Shown here: one piece after another, positions 21,939 through 30,306 of the stretch | How positions within the stretch are numbered: the stretch's first letter is position 1 | Layout: each line of letters begins with the position of its first letter | Source of the DNA: an uncultured Erythrobacter sp. | GTDB taxonomy: Bacteria > Pseudomonadota > Alphaproteobacteria > Sphingomonadales > Sphingomonadaceae | Length of the DNA stretch: 64,000 bases | Direction: 5' to 3' | Assembly (NCBI GenBank): GCA_947502305.1 | Contig: CANMZA010000002.1 | Location: forward strand, 835,041-899,040 | Notes under the pieces: model-generated | Database searches by the model: none | What the model was told of the DNA's origin: nothing | Seen by the model: only the letters and a program-made list of their open reading frames with translations | Translations under genes and position numbers: made by a program

Positions 21939-21975
21939 AAAAAGGCGGCCCCGGTGCGAATGCATCGGGGCCGCT
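21939..21975 (-). terminator. Terminator of pyk, possibly bidirectional
   Basis: GCGGCCCCGGTGC (21946-21958) pairs with GCATCGGGGCCGC (21963-21975) with one G-U pair. Read on the minus strand, the stem is followed by CTTTTTT (21945 down to 21939), a strong terminator for pyk. On the plus strand the weaker TCTTGTTTG tail may end the autotransporter transcript. Confidence 0.88.
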
Positions 21976-22032
21976 CTTGTTTGTGCCTGTATTCTGGTCC
22001 CCGATTCTGGGCCCAAATGCGAGCGAAGCGAG

Positions 22033-23535
22033 TCAATCGGAATGGTCATCCAATTCCGCACCGCTCAGCGTGACGACATGCAGCAAATTGGTCGCGCCCG
22101 GTGTTCCAAACGGCACGCCCGCCAGCACGATCTGTTTCGACCCAGCCGTGCCAAATCCATGGCGCAATGCCATGCGTTTGCCCTTCGCAATCATCTCTTC
22201 AAAACTGCCAATATCCTTCGTCGGCACCGCATGCGCGCCCCAGAGCAACGCAACCCGCCGCGCTGTGCGGATAGAGGGGGTTAAGACCAACATCGGCGTC
22301 GATGGCCGTTCCCGCGCCACCCGCCGCGCGGTGGAACCAGAGGATGTGAACACCGTGATTGCGCTGATCGCGACGGTTTCCGCGATGGTCATACAGCTAT
22401 GCGCCAAAGCATCCGATGTCGTCGCATCCGGTGTCGGATCGAGCAAGCGGATGCGTTCTTTGTATCCCTCATCACGCTCTACCTGACCGGTGATCCGGTG
22501 CATCATCGACACCGATTCTTCCGGCCATTCACCCGCCGCGCTTTCCGCTGACAACATCACCGCATCCGCACCGTCATAAACGGCATTGGCGACGTCAGAC
22601 ACTTCGGCGCGGGTCGGCATTGGGCTTTCGATCATCGATTCCAGCATCTGCGTCGCCACGATCACCGGTTTGCCAGCAATCCGGCTGGCGGCGACAATGC
22701 GTTTTTGCAGAGGCGGGACCTCATGCGGCTCCAACTCCACACCCAGATCACCGCGCGCGACCATAATGCCGTCGGAAAGTTCGATAATCCCATTCAGCCT
22801 GCCAATCGCTTGGGGCTTTTCAATCTTTGCGCAAAGCGACGGCGTGTGGCCGCTCGTCTTGCCGTGCTGGGCATGGGCCGCGACCAGCTTGCGCGCTTCC
22901 GCCATATCCTCGGGGCGCTGCACGAAACTCAGCGCAATCCAATCCGCGCCTTGCTCCACAGCAAAAGCCAAATCCTTGCGATCTTTCTCAGTCAGCGCCG
23001 GGATCGGAACCTCAGCATCGGGTACATTCACGCCTTTGCGGTCGGAGATTACCCCGCCGACTTCGGCGCTGCAGAAAATGCGATTCTCATCGGCTTCCTT
23101 CACCACCAAACGGATTTTGCCATCATTGATCAGCAAACGCTGACCCCGCTCCAGAATGCCGAACAATTCCGGATGGGGCAGGCATACCCGCGTCTCATCA
23201 CCGGGGGCGGGATCACGGTCGAGCGTGAAGTGGCCCGAATGCCGGATCACCGCTTTGCCATCTTTGAATGTGCCCACGCGCAATTTTGGGCCCTGCAAAT
23301 CGGCCAAAATCGCGATGGGGCGCGCAAATTCTTCCTCCATCGCCCGAATGGCAGCGATGGCAGAGGCGTGATCCTCGTGGTTTCCGTGGCTCATATTCAC
23401 CCGAAACGCATCCGCCCCGGCCTTGAACAATTTGCGCAGCATTTCGGGCGAGCGGCTGGCCGGGCCGATGGTTGCGAGAATTTTGACCTTGCGTCCGCGG
23501 GGGCCAATGGTGCGTGTGTTGTCCGGTTTTGTCAT
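22033..23535 (-). CDS. pyk: Pyruvate kinase
   Basis: 500 residues, full length. Converts phosphoenolpyruvate and ADP to pyruvate and ATP, the last step of glycolysis and the Entner-Doudoroff route. Signatures: KILATIGPASRSPEMLRKLF at the N-terminus, FRVNMSHG, the active-site loop SLCAKIEKPQAIGRLNGIIE (about residue 240) with the catalytic Lys, and MVARGDLGVE. The C-terminal allosteric domain is present (SGSTARRVARERP). Ends at a strong hairpin terminator and is divergent from the DUF1244 gene. Confidence 0.97.
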   Translation of the reverse strand: MTKPDNTRTIGPRGRKVKILATIGPASRSPEMLRKLFKAGADAFRVNMSHGNHEDHASAIAAIRAMEEEFARPIAILADLQGPKLRVGTFKDGKAVIRHSGHFTLDRDPAPGDETRVCLPHPELFGILERGQRLLINDGKIRLVVKEADENRIFCSAEVGGVISDRKGVNVPDAEVPIPALTEKDRKDLAFAVEQGADWIALSFVQRPEDMAEARKLVAAHAQHGKTSGHTPSLCAKIEKPQAIGRLNGIIELSDGIMVARGDLGVELEPHEVPPLQKRIVAASRIAGKPVIVATQMLESMIESPMPTRAEVSDVANAVYDGADAVMLSAESAAGEWPEESVSMMHRITGQVERDEGYKERIRLLDPTPDATTSDALAHSCMTIAETVAISAITVFTSSGSTARRVARERPSTPMLVLTPSIRTARRVALLWGAHAVPTKDIGSFEEMIAKGKRMALRHGFGTAGSKQIVLAGVPFGTPGATNLLHVVTLSGAELDDHSD

Positions 23536-23598
23536 GCTGTTCCTGATCCCGTTTGCCCTGCTATGACACAGCAGAAACGCAACTCAAGGAAAAGCCCA

Positions 23599-23922
23599 AT
23601 GACCAATTCAACGAACGGCCAAATTGATCCTCTCGACGCTCTGGATGATGCCGCCGCTGCCGCCGCATTTCGCCGTTTGGTCCGGCATTTGCGCCACCGT
23701 CATGATGCGCAGAATATCGAATTGATGGGGCTGGCGGGGTTCTGCCGCAATTGTCTGTCCGATTGGATCCGCGATGCAGGATATGAAGGCGACAAAGCCG
23801 CCGCGCGTGAATTGATCCACGGCATGCCGATGGCGCAGTGGAAAGAGACCAAGCAAACGCCCGCGACGCAGGAACAATTGGCGGCGATGGAGGCAAGCCT
23901 GAAACTGAATAGAGCGGAATAG
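23599..23922 (+). CDS. DUF1244 family protein
   Basis: 107 residues. The ATG at 23599 gives MTNSTNGQIDPLDALDD; a longer open frame upstream runs antisense through pyk and is not coding. The core FRRLVRHLRHRHDAQNIELM followed by GFCRNCLSDW and WKETKQTPATQEQ is the DUF1244 signature, with an invariant CxxC that probably binds metal. These small proteins are common in Alphaproteobacteria and have no known function. Single gene, divergent from pyk. Confidence 0.88.
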   Translation: MTNSTNGQIDPLDALDDAAAAAAFRRLVRHLRHRHDAQNIELMGLAGFCRNCLSDWIRDAGYEGDKAAARELIHGMPMAQWKETKQTPATQEQLAAMEASLKLNRAE

Positions 23923-23947
23923 GGCGAATAGGCCGGAATCGGTCGCC

Positions 23948-25177
23948 CTAAATCAAATCACTGCGCTCCAGCTTGAACAATTCCACCTCGCCGTAATTCT
24001 TGGGCAAGACGACCCGACCGACGGAGGTGAAGCGGCATTCATTGCAATCGTCCATCAGCAAGGCGGCGGCGAAACTTTCCGTGCAGTAAACCCCGCCAAC
24101 CGGCGTCACTGGCTCAATGCGGGCGGTGCGATTGACCTCTCCGCCATACCACAACCGATTGCCGGTGATCCGGTCGGTGCCCACCCAAATGGGGCCGTAA
24201 TGCACGCCGGTTCGCATGCCTGCAACGGCGCCCTCTGGGATCAGTCCTGGGGGCACATTGGCCAATTCTTCTTGCAGTTTCAGCGCAATCGCGGCGGCGA
24301 CGCGGGGTTCGTCAATCACCGCGTAAATCGCATCGCCCCAAGTGTTGCGAAATTCCACATGGTCACCGAAATCATGCAGGACCTTCGCAATGCGGCCCAT
24401 GATGATGTTCATAAAATCAGGCAGCAACCGTTCACCAATGCGCGAGAACCCTTTGTAATCGGCAAAGATGATGGAGCGTATCTCGCGCCGCGTGCCATCG
24501 CCCACTTTTTCGCGTGCGGGGAATTTAAGATCGCGCGGGACAGGGCCAGCCGCAATCGCCACGGTTTCGCGGCCCAAATCCTGCCACAGCTTCATATCCG
24601 CCTTGGTCCCGGCGATGCCTGTCGCGGAAAAACTCGCAAATGTGTCGGATACGACGGCGATCTGAATCGCCTCACAATCGCGCTTCTGTGACCGCAAAAC
24701 TGCCAAGCCCATTGCGTAAAGCGTGTTGTAAGCAAATTGATTGTCATCACCGACATAATCGGACGGTGTCGCAAAGCTGATCGTGGCGGCGGCCTTGCGG
24801 CAGGCTTGATAGCGCGGCACCCAATCCTCGCCCCCGCACATGACGCTTTCGGCGATAAAATCAGCTTCTGCGAAAGGCAGGACCACGTTCAATTCCGCGC
24901 CCCGCTCCAGCAAGGCTTCGGCGATCAGAATATCCGCACCGCACGCGAGCGGACCAAACCCAACGGCGATGTCATGCGCGTCCAATTCGCTGGCGATACG
25001 CTCGGCCAGCGTCGTTTCGGCCTCGCTGCCAGTGTTGAACATATGGCCGCAAAAAACCGCGACATTGCCGCCTTTGGTGGTTTCCTGTGTGTCGCTGCGC
25101 GAAGACGCCATTTCGCCAAGCGCAAAACCCGCATCCCCACCAGCCGGTTTGCCAGAATTGTCACTCTTCGCAGTCAT
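23948..25177 (-). CDS. SLOG-like domain fused to class III nucleotide cyclase
   Basis: 409 residues. The ATG at 25177 overlaps the TAA of the upstream TIR gene (TAATG), so the two are translationally coupled. Residues about 38-215 form a Rossmann-like domain with VFCGHMFN, GPLACGADILIAEALLERGA and LNVVLPFAEADF, the pattern of SLOG/LOG-type nucleotide-binding domains (inference). Residues about 230-405 are a class III cyclase: metal Asp in FADYKGFS (D240), second Asp in NTWGDAIYAV (D282) and the transition-state pair in VNRTAR (N349, R353). The usual ATP-selecting Lys before the GD motif is replaced by Asn, so the product is uncertain. No membrane segment; soluble. Probably works with the TIR protein. 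Confidence 0.82.
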   Translation of the reverse strand: MTAKSDNSGKPAGGDAGFALGEMASSRSDTQETTKGGNVAVFCGHMFNTGSEAETTLAERIASELDAHDIAVGFGPLACGADILIAEALLERGAELNVVLPFAEADFIAESVMCGGEDWVPRYQACRKAAATISFATPSDYVGDDNQFAYNTLYAMGLAVLRSQKRDCEAIQIAVVSDTFASFSATGIAGTKADMKLWQDLGRETVAIAAGPVPRDLKFPAREKVGDGTRREIRSIIFADYKGFSRIGERLLPDFMNIIMGRIAKVLHDFGDHVEFRNTWGDAIYAVIDEPRVAAAIALKLQEELANVPPGLIPEGAVAGMRTGVHYGPIWVGTDRITGNRLWYGGEVNRTARIEPVTPVGGVYCTESFAAALLMDDCNECRFTSVGRVVLPKNYGEVELFKLERSDLI

Positions 25178-26241
25178 TATTGAGGCCCAATCACGAAAAT
25201 ACGGTCGCTGTAAATATACCCTTCGGTGCCGTCTTCGAGCAGCACCGACCACCACGGCGTGTTTTGCTGATAAGTCGTAAAGACATCGCCAACCTCTATC
25301 TGCCCGATAATCGCAGTGTCGGCGGAAGGGCCAGCGCGCACATTGGTATAGCCATCGGGATCTTGCACCGTTGCGATCAGAAGCGTTTCCATCATCGCTG
25401 GCTGATCCGCGGCGCTGGGCGCCTGATCCAGTTGAGGGATGAAATCGCCATCCGTTTGGGCCAGTGGTGCGTCAACAGGGGGCTGGGATTGGGGTTGGGA
25501 TTGCGGCTCTAGCATTGCCTCTGCTGAGGGTTCATCAATATCCCCAGAGGCGACATTCGCAGGATCTTCGATTGCCGCGCCGATCATGGCGAGCACCACC
25601 AGAATAATGACCGCAAACACACTCAGCGCGCCGCAGCCTATTGCGATGATAAGCGGTGTGCTCATGCCGTTTTTGGGCGTTTGCTGTGAAGGCGGCGAAT
25701 TTGAGGAGGGCGGATTTGAAGAAGGTGGGGGTGCCTGTGTTGGCGGCGGTGCAGAAGCCGGTACAGAAGCAGCCGCCGGAGCCGGTGCGGGCGGGGCAGA
25801 AATCTCACCCGCCATATCGCCCATACTCGCCGCATCGCCGCCACTGTCTCTCGGCCCGCATAAGGCGACCAAGCTCTGCTTCACCTTCGACCATCCGCGA
25901 TGATCGGCTTCTCCGGCCCAATCGCCGATTTCTGCGCATTGTATCTGATTAAACGGCAATGGCGGCATCGTGTCATCCAGCGCGGTCTGGATCAGTTTTT
26001 TCTGATTGCGCGCAACGTCAGCCTCCGCCCGCACCCATTCCGATTTTGCGGCTGTGTCTGACCACACCACCACTGCCGCTTTTGCCGCGCCGATTTTCGC
26101 GGTGATCACATCGCCATAACTCATATGCGCGGGCAGGTCGGCGTCCCACCATACGTCATACCCCTCGCTCGCGATCATGCGGGCCAGGACGGCGACTTTG
26201 TCTTTGTCGTCGCGCGAATAGGAGATGAAGACATCGACCAC
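25177..26241 (-). CDS. TIR domain protein with membrane anchor and SH3 domain
   Basis: About 354 residues. The frame is open further upstream, but the most family-like start is a GTG at 26241 (or 26247), 6 nt after AAGGGGGGA. Order: TIR_2 domain (residues 3-125; DVFISYSRDD, YDVWWDADLP, and SEWVRAEADVA with Glu73 at the catalytic NADase position); a long Pro/Ala/Ser linker (148-190); one membrane helix (196-224); an acidic Gln/Pro stretch; and an SH3b domain (287-354, NVRAGPSADTAIIGQ and EGYIYSDR). The topology puts TIR in the cytoplasm and SH3b in the periplasm, where it could sense cell wall. Coupled to the SLOG-cyclase gene. Defence or stress signalling is inference. Confidence 0.85.
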   Translation of the reverse strand: MVDVFISYSRDDKDKVAVLARMIASEGYDVWWDADLPAHMSYGDVITAKIGAAKAAVVVWSDTAAKSEWVRAEADVARNQKKLIQTALDDTMPPLPFNQIQCAEIGDWAGEADHRGWSKVKQSLVALCGPRDSGGDAASMGDMAGEISAPPAPAPAAASVPASAPPPTQAPPPSSNPPSSNSPPSQQTPKNGMSTPLIIAIGCGALSVFAVIILVVLAMIGAAIEDPANVASGDIDEPSAEAMLEPQSQPQSQPPVDAPLAQTDGDFIPQLDQAPSAADQPAMMETLLIATVQDPDGYTNVRAGPSADTAIIGQIEVGDVFTTYQQNTPWWSVLLEDGTEGYIYSDRIFVIGPQ

Positions 26242-26411
26242 GGCCACTCCCCCCTTTGGTTTGCCCCTGCCGTTTGGTTCGCTTGTGACCCTACAGCATG
26301 GTGAAACACGTGCAAGCCGGTGGAGAATTGGCGCAAGTCTGCTTTGCACGCGCGGCGAGGATGGTAAGCAACGCGGCAACATTCAAACCGATTCTCTTGG
26401 AGCACCAAAAC

Positions 26412-26708
26412 ATGGCCACCACTTCCACTGGCACCCCCACTGGCACCCCCAATGCAGGCACCCCCGACACCGACGCCAACGCGACCGATGATCGCCTGCG
26501 CCTTTTGATTGAGCGTGTTGAGCGGCTCGAAGAAGAGAAAAAGGGCACCGCTGATGATATTCGCGATGTCTATGCCGAGGCGAAAGCGGTTGGCTATGAT
26601 CCGAAAATCATGCGCCAGATTGTGCGCCTGCGTAAGATGAAGCCTGATGATCGCAGCGAGCAGGAAATGGTCCTCGACACGTATAAAAACGCGCTCGGCA
26701 TGCTCTAG
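26412..26708 (+). CDS. gapR: GapR-type nucleoid protein (DUF2312)
   Basis: 98 residues. The ATG at 26412 (MATTSTGTP) follows a low-complexity Thr/Pro/Gly lead, then the DUF2312 core: a coiled coil (LRLLIERVERLEEEKKGTAD) and the conserved IRDVYAEAKAVGYDPKIMRQ and IVRLRKMKPDDR. In Caulobacter, GapR forms a clamp on overtwisted DNA and helps topoisomerases during replication; the core here matches that family. The N-terminal 20-residue tail is variable in the family. Divergent from the TIR operon. Confidence 0.9.
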   Translation: MATTSTGTPTGTPNAGTPDTDANATDDRLRLLIERVERLEEEKKGTADDIRDVYAEAKAVGYDPKIMRQIVRLRKMKPDDRSEQEMVLDTYKNALGML

Positions 26709-26716
26709 GCCAAACT

Positions 26717-26744
26717 TTGAATTTCTGCGGTTGTGTGTTATAGT
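26717..26744 (+). promoter_or_regulatory. Candidate promoter of the YbjQ gene
   Basis: TTGAAT (26717-26722), a 16-nt spacer and TATAGT (26739-26744), 29 nt before the ATG and followed by a GAGGGA ribosome site. It begins only 8 nt after the gapR stop, so the YbjQ gene may have its own transcript. Confidence 0.5.
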
Positions 26745-26773
26745 AATAATACAGCAACATAAGAGGGAAATTC

Positions 26774-27121
26774 ATGGCCGAAAACTGGAAAGATGCGAGC
26801 GGGATCATTGTCACCACCACGCCCAGCGTGGAGGGGCGCCCCATTCAAAAATATCACGGCATCGTAGTTGGCGAAGTGATCGTCGGCGCGAACCTGTTCC
26901 GTGATTTGTTCGCCAATATTCGCGACATCGTCGGCGGACGCTCGGGCAGTTATGAGCGTATTTTGGCCGATGCGCGCGAACAAGCGATCGCCGAATTGCA
27001 GGCAGAATGCGCCTCACGTGGGGGCAATGCGGTGGTTGGGATTGATCTGGATTACGAAGTGATCGGCGACACCGGATCAATGTTGATGGTGAGCGCAAGC
27101 GGAACGGCTGTTTCGGTTTAA
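26774..27121 (+). CDS. YbjQ/UPF0145 family protein
   Basis: 115 residues, the usual family length. The conserved core is present: [40 protein letters not shown], then [19 protein letters not shown] and [15 protein letters not shown]. Family members form a pentameric ring resembling the dodecin/heavy-metal-binding fold; their role is unsettled. Good ribosome site (AAGAGGGAAATTC). Convergent with the CPBP protease gene. Confidence 0.9.
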   Translation: MAENWKDASGIIVTTTPSVEGRPIQKYHGIVVGEVIVGANLFRDLFANIRDIVGGRSGSYERILADAREQAIAELQAECASRGGNAVVGIDLDYEVIGDTGSMLMVSASGTAVSV

Positions 27122-27150
27122 GACCGGGCCAGTGCCCTCAGCGGCGCGCT

Positions 27151-27939
27151 CTATTCCGCCGCCATCGCCAAGGCTGCGATCCCCAGCGCTGTCGCATTAT
27201 GCGCGGCATGTAGGAGGATCGCGGCCCACAATCCGATGCGCACGCGGATATAACCCAGCAGGCCGCCAAGGATCAGCTGCGGCAGCACGAGCGGCAATAA
27301 GATACCGAGCGAGCCTTCGCTGAAATTGGCCAGATGAACCAGCGCGAAAGCAAAGGTGGAGAGCCAGAAGAAACCGGGAAACAACGCCGCGAACCAGCGC
27401 ATCGCGCCCCGTTTCCTCAGCAGCACAAGCGCCGCCAACCCGCCGGCAAACCCGGCAAGGAGCAAGCCCGCGCCCAGCAAAGGCGTGTCTGCATGCGTCA
27501 ATGCAAAACCGCCAGCACCCGCCGCGCCAAACACCAATGCTAGGGCATGGCCGGGCTTGCCTGAAAGCCAGCTGCGAAAGACGATTTCTTCCATCACCGG
27601 CGCCCCGACGATCACCGCCATGATGATGATCGGCGTGAATTCTGCCCCGGCCAGCGCGGTTTTCGGCAGGTAAAAACCCATCGCAATCGCGGCGCTTGCC
27701 AGCGTGATCAATACAGCCATCGCCGCCATATCCAGCGCATAAATCCGGCCCAGCACGGTAAAGGGCGCGGCATTTTGCGCGCCAACCTCCAGCGAAGGGC
27801 GACGTAAAAACGCGCCCAATCGCCGCCATTCGCCGAGCATTGTGGATGCTTGCGCAGCGCGCGCGGCGTCTAAATCACCTTCGCCAAACACGGCTTCTAT
27901 TTCTGGTTCCGTTACGGGACTTGTCGGCATGTCACTCAT
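27151..27939 (-). CDS. CPBP family intramembrane protease-like protein
   Basis: 262 residues with about seven hydrophobic segments. The CPBP/Abi motif is visible as [13 protein letters not shown] (EExxxR), followed by FALVHLANF (FxxxH) and HAAHNATAL in the last helix, the residues proposed to form the glutamic or metal-dependent active site. The N-terminal 60 residues are soluble. Family members include CAAX-type prenyl endopeptidases and bacteriocin-immunity proteins; the substrate here cannot be told. Divergent from yebC, 66 nt away. Confidence 0.88.
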   Translation of the reverse strand: MSDMPTSPVTEPEIEAVFGEGDLDAARAAQASTMLGEWRRLGAFLRRPSLEVGAQNAAPFTVLGRIYALDMAAMAVLITLASAAIAMGFYLPKTALAGAEFTPIIIMAVIVGAPVMEEIVFRSWLSGKPGHALALVFGAAGAGGFALTHADTPLLGAGLLLAGFAGGLAALVLLRKRGAMRWFAALFPGFFWLSTFAFALVHLANFSEGSLGILLPLVLPQLILGGLLGYIRVRIGLWAAILLHAAHNATALGIAALAMAAE

Positions 27940-28005
27940 CAGTCTAATGCGAAGCCTCTCATTACCCGCTTAAACCGCAAAAAAGAGTTCACGCAGGACA
28001 CACCC

Positions 28006-28752
28006 ATGGCAGGCCATTCCAAATTTAAGAACATCATGCACCGCAAGGGTGCGCAGGACAAGAAACGCTCCAACCTGTTTTCTAAGCTTTCACGCGAAAT
28101 CACCGTGGCGGCGAAAATGGGCACGCCCGATGTGGATATGAACCCGCGTCTGCGGCTCGCGGTGAACACCGCCAAAGGGCAATCCATGCCCAAAGACAAT
28201 ATTCAGCGCGCGATTGATAAAGCCAGCGCCGGGGATGACGAGAATTACGAAGAAGTCCGCTATGAAGGCTACGGCCCGGGCGGCAGCGCGATTATCGTTG
28301 AAACCCTGACCGACAATCGCAACCGCACCGCCACCGCTGTGCGCACCGCATTCAGCAAGCATGGCGGCAATCTGGGCACGGAAGGATCGGTTCAGCACGG
28401 TTTTGAACGGCTCGGGCTGATCGAATATCCTGCCGAAGCAGGCGACGAAGACACCGTGCTGGAGGCTGCAATGGAAGCGGGCGCGGACGATATCGAAAGC
28501 TCAGAAGACGGTCACACAATCTGGACTGCCGCCGATGATTTGCATCAGGTCGCCAGCGATCTTGAAAAAGCCTTGGGCGATGCGGCCAATGTCAAACTCG
28601 CATGGAAGCCAAACATCATGGTCGATATGGACGAGAAAGGCGCGGGCACATTGCTGAAACTGATTGATGTCCTTGACGATGATGACGACGTGCAAACCGT
28701 CTGGGGCAATTACGAGATCAGCGACGAAGTGATGGAGAAGCTGGACGCGTGA
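28006..28752 (+). CDS. yebC: YebC/PmpR family regulator (translation or transcription factor)
   Basis: 248 residues. The start [20 protein letters not shown] is invariant in the family; other blocks are [36 protein letters not shown] and [20 protein letters not shown]. Family members act as transcription factors and, more recently, are described as ribosome-associated factors for difficult peptide sequences. It lies directly upstream of ruvC, the classic alphaproteobacterial and enterobacterial pairing, with a short membrane-peptide frame between them. Confidence 0.96.
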   Translation: MAGHSKFKNIMHRKGAQDKKRSNLFSKLSREITVAAKMGTPDVDMNPRLRLAVNTAKGQSMPKDNIQRAIDKASAGDDENYEEVRYEGYGPGGSAIIVETLTDNRNRTATAVRTAFSKHGGNLGTEGSVQHGFERLGLIEYPAEAGDEDTVLEAAMEAGADDIESSEDGHTIWTAADDLHQVASDLEKALGDAANVKLAWKPNIMVDMDEKGAGTLLKLIDVLDDDDDVQTVWGNYEISDEVMEKLDA

Positions 28753-28772
28753 CAGGTTCGTGAGGTCTCCGC

Positions 28773-28877
28773 GTGAAACTGATCGAACTGGCGTTTTTTG
28801 CGATGCTCCTGCTCGCATTTCTTGTCGCGATTGCGTGGCGGCTGGGGTGGCGTATCGGCCTGCCTGCGGGGTTTTGA
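28773..28877 (+). CDS. Possible 34-residue membrane peptide between yebC and ruvC
   Basis: A GTG-started frame of 34 codons (MKLIELAFFAMLLLAFLVAI then AWRLGWRIGLPAGF). One strong hydrophobic helix followed by Arg residues, as expected for a tiny inner-membrane protein. It starts 20 nt after yebC and its TGA ends 1 nt before the ruvC start. AGGTCTCC upstream is only a moderate ribosome site. It may be a real small protein or a leader that couples ruvC translation. Confidence 0.4.
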   Translation: MKLIELAFFAMLLLAFLVAIAWRLGWRIGLPAGF

Positions 28878-28878
28878 T

Positions 28879-29358
28879 GTGAGCCGGATTATCCTCGGCC
28901 TTGACCCGTCGCTTACCTGCACCGGCTGGGGCGTGATCCGCGCGGATGGGACGCGGTTGTCGCATGTGGCCAATGGGCAATTTCCCACCAGTCCCAAAAC
29001 GCCAATGGCGCAAAGACTGGCGGAATTGCATGCCGGGATCGCTGCGGTGATCGCCGCGCATAGACCGGACCGGGCGGCCTGCGAAGAAGTGTTCGTCAAT
29101 GAAAACCCACGATCAACGCTCAAGCTGGCACAGGCGCGCGGGGCAGTGCTGACGGCGTGTGGCGGAGCGGGCTTGCCGGTCAATGAGCACGCCGCGCGGC
29201 TGGTCAAAAAAGCAATTGTTGGCACGGGCGGGGCGGACAAAAAACAGGTCGCCGCAATGGTCAAAGTGCTGCTGCCTGGTGCAACGATCGCCGGGGCGGA
29301 TGCCGCCGATGCGCTGGCCGCTGCAATTGCGGATGCGCATTTGACCCCGCGTTACTAG
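28879..29358 (+). CDS. ruvC: Holliday junction resolvase RuvC
   Basis: 159 residues from a GTG at 28879 (MSRIILGLDPSLTCTGWGVI). The acidic catalytic set is kept: the first Asp in LGLDPSL, the Glu pair in ACEEVFVNENP, and the final Asp in AAAIADAHLT. LKLAQARGA is also a family block. RuvC cuts four-way junctions with RuvAB during recombination repair; ruvA and ruvB are not in this window. Downstream of yebC; convergent with the next membrane protein gene. Confidence 0.94.
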   Translation: MSRIILGLDPSLTCTGWGVIRADGTRLSHVANGQFPTSPKTPMAQRLAELHAGIAAVIAAHRPDRAACEEVFVNENPRSTLKLAQARGAVLTACGGAGLPVNEHAARLVKKAIVGTGGADKKQVAAMVKVLLPGATIAGADAADALAAAIADAHLTPRY

Positions 29359-29372
29359 GGCGTCTCTCCCCC

Positions 29373-29398
29373 GCGACAATCACGCGCGACAATCACGC
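29373..29398. repeat. Two exact 13-bp tandem repeats
   Basis: GCGACAATCACGC occurs twice head to tail (29373-29385, 29386-29398) in the short gap between convergent ruvC and the membrane protein gene. Too short to suggest a function. Confidence 0.6.
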
Positions 29399-29405
29399 GC
29401 GAATT

Positions 29406-29834
29406 TTACGCAAACGCCTCGGCATCCTCATCGTCAAAATCGCCTTTGCGCAGGGCGAAGGCACCGCGCACCCCTTGCAGGGTTATGATCAACAGGATGA
29501 CATTGAAGATCAGGCCAACCCCAATCGCGAGGCCGATGAGTTTGCCGGTCACTTCCAAAACCATGATCGCAAAGACGGCAGAGGCGAGAAACGCGCCTTT
29601 CCCCGCCCTCAGCCGCAATCCAGCGGCGATGGCCAGCACAGCCTGAACGGCAAGGATCGCCAGCGACGCAATGCCAATCGCGCTATCATATCCCAAAGAG
29701 CCCGCCGAAATCGCCATGCCAATCCCCGAGAGGGCAGCATAGAAAAAGCAAGCGAGGCCGCCCATATCGGCGGCGCTCTCTGCGCCCATTCGCGTGGATA
29801 GATCTGGGTTCCAGATTGACCCTAAACTTACCAT
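29406..29834 (-). CDS. Small multi-pass membrane protein, unknown family
   Basis: 142 residues from the ATG at 29834 (MVSLGSIWNPDLSTRMGAES), chosen because AAGGAGACACA lies just before it; the longer frame to 29870 lacks this. Four hydrophobic stretches (about residues 27-45, 50-70, 78-100, 103-122) and an acidic C-terminal tail (KGDFDDEDAEAFA). No recognised motif. Between ruvC (convergent) and the ArsC/Spx-like gene (divergent). Confidence 0.7.
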   Translation of the reverse strand: MVSLGSIWNPDLSTRMGAESAADMGGLACFFYAALSGIGMAISAGSLGYDSAIGIASLAILAVQAVLAIAAGLRLRAGKGAFLASAVFAIMVLEVTGKLIGLAIGVGLIFNVILLIITLQGVRGAFALRKGDFDDEDAEAFA

Positions 29835-29943
29835 TGTGTCTCCTTGCGTTTCTGCGCAAAGGAGTGGCACGCGGCGGCGCGGGCCTCAAGTGCCAATCGC
29901 GGCGTACCGGGCCAAAGCAGGTAGGGTAAAGAAGGGCACATTG

Positions 29944-30306
29944 ATGGCAATCGAACTTTACGGCATCCCAAATTGCGACACCGTCAAAAAGGCGCGCAAA
30001 TGGTTGGATGCGAACGGCGTCGCTTACGTCTTTCACGATTACAAGAAAGAGGGCGCAGACCCGGCCAAAGTCGCCGCGTGGATCGCGGATCAGGGCAAAG
30101 ATGCGGTGCTCAATCGCCGGGGCACGACATTTCGCAAATTGAGTGATGCAGAAAAAGCGGATGCGGATGACGATGCAGATAACCATGCCAAAGCCGCCGC
30201 TTTGCTTATTCAGCACCCTTCAATGATTAAACGGCCAGTGGCCGAGCATGATGGCGGCATCCTCGTCGGTTTTAAGGAAGAAACATGGTCCGCAGCGTTC
30301 TTGTAA
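29944..30306 (+). CDS. Spx/ArsC-like thioredoxin-fold protein (YffB type)
   Basis: 120 residues. IELYGIPNCDTVKKARKWLD keeps one Cys at the start of the ArsC/Spx fold, and RRGTTFRKL and SMIKRPVAEH are family blocks (the Arg-Pro is near the substrate site of arsenate reductases). With one active Cys and no clear second or third Cys it is more likely a YffB/Spx-like protein than a working arsenate reductase. The 3' end overlaps the start of the glycerophosphodiesterase gene by 22 nt. Confidence 0.88.
   Translation: MAIELYGIPNCDTVKKARKWLDANGVAYVFHDYKKEGADPAKVAAWIADQGKDAVLNRRGTTFRKLSDAEKADADDDADNHAKAAALLIQHPSMIKRPVAEHDGGILVGFKEETWSAAFL

Noticed and set aside
29944..30306. Calling this an arsenate reductase
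   Set aside because: Only the first Cys of the ArsC fold is evident and no ars genes are nearby, so a Spx/YffB-like label is safer.
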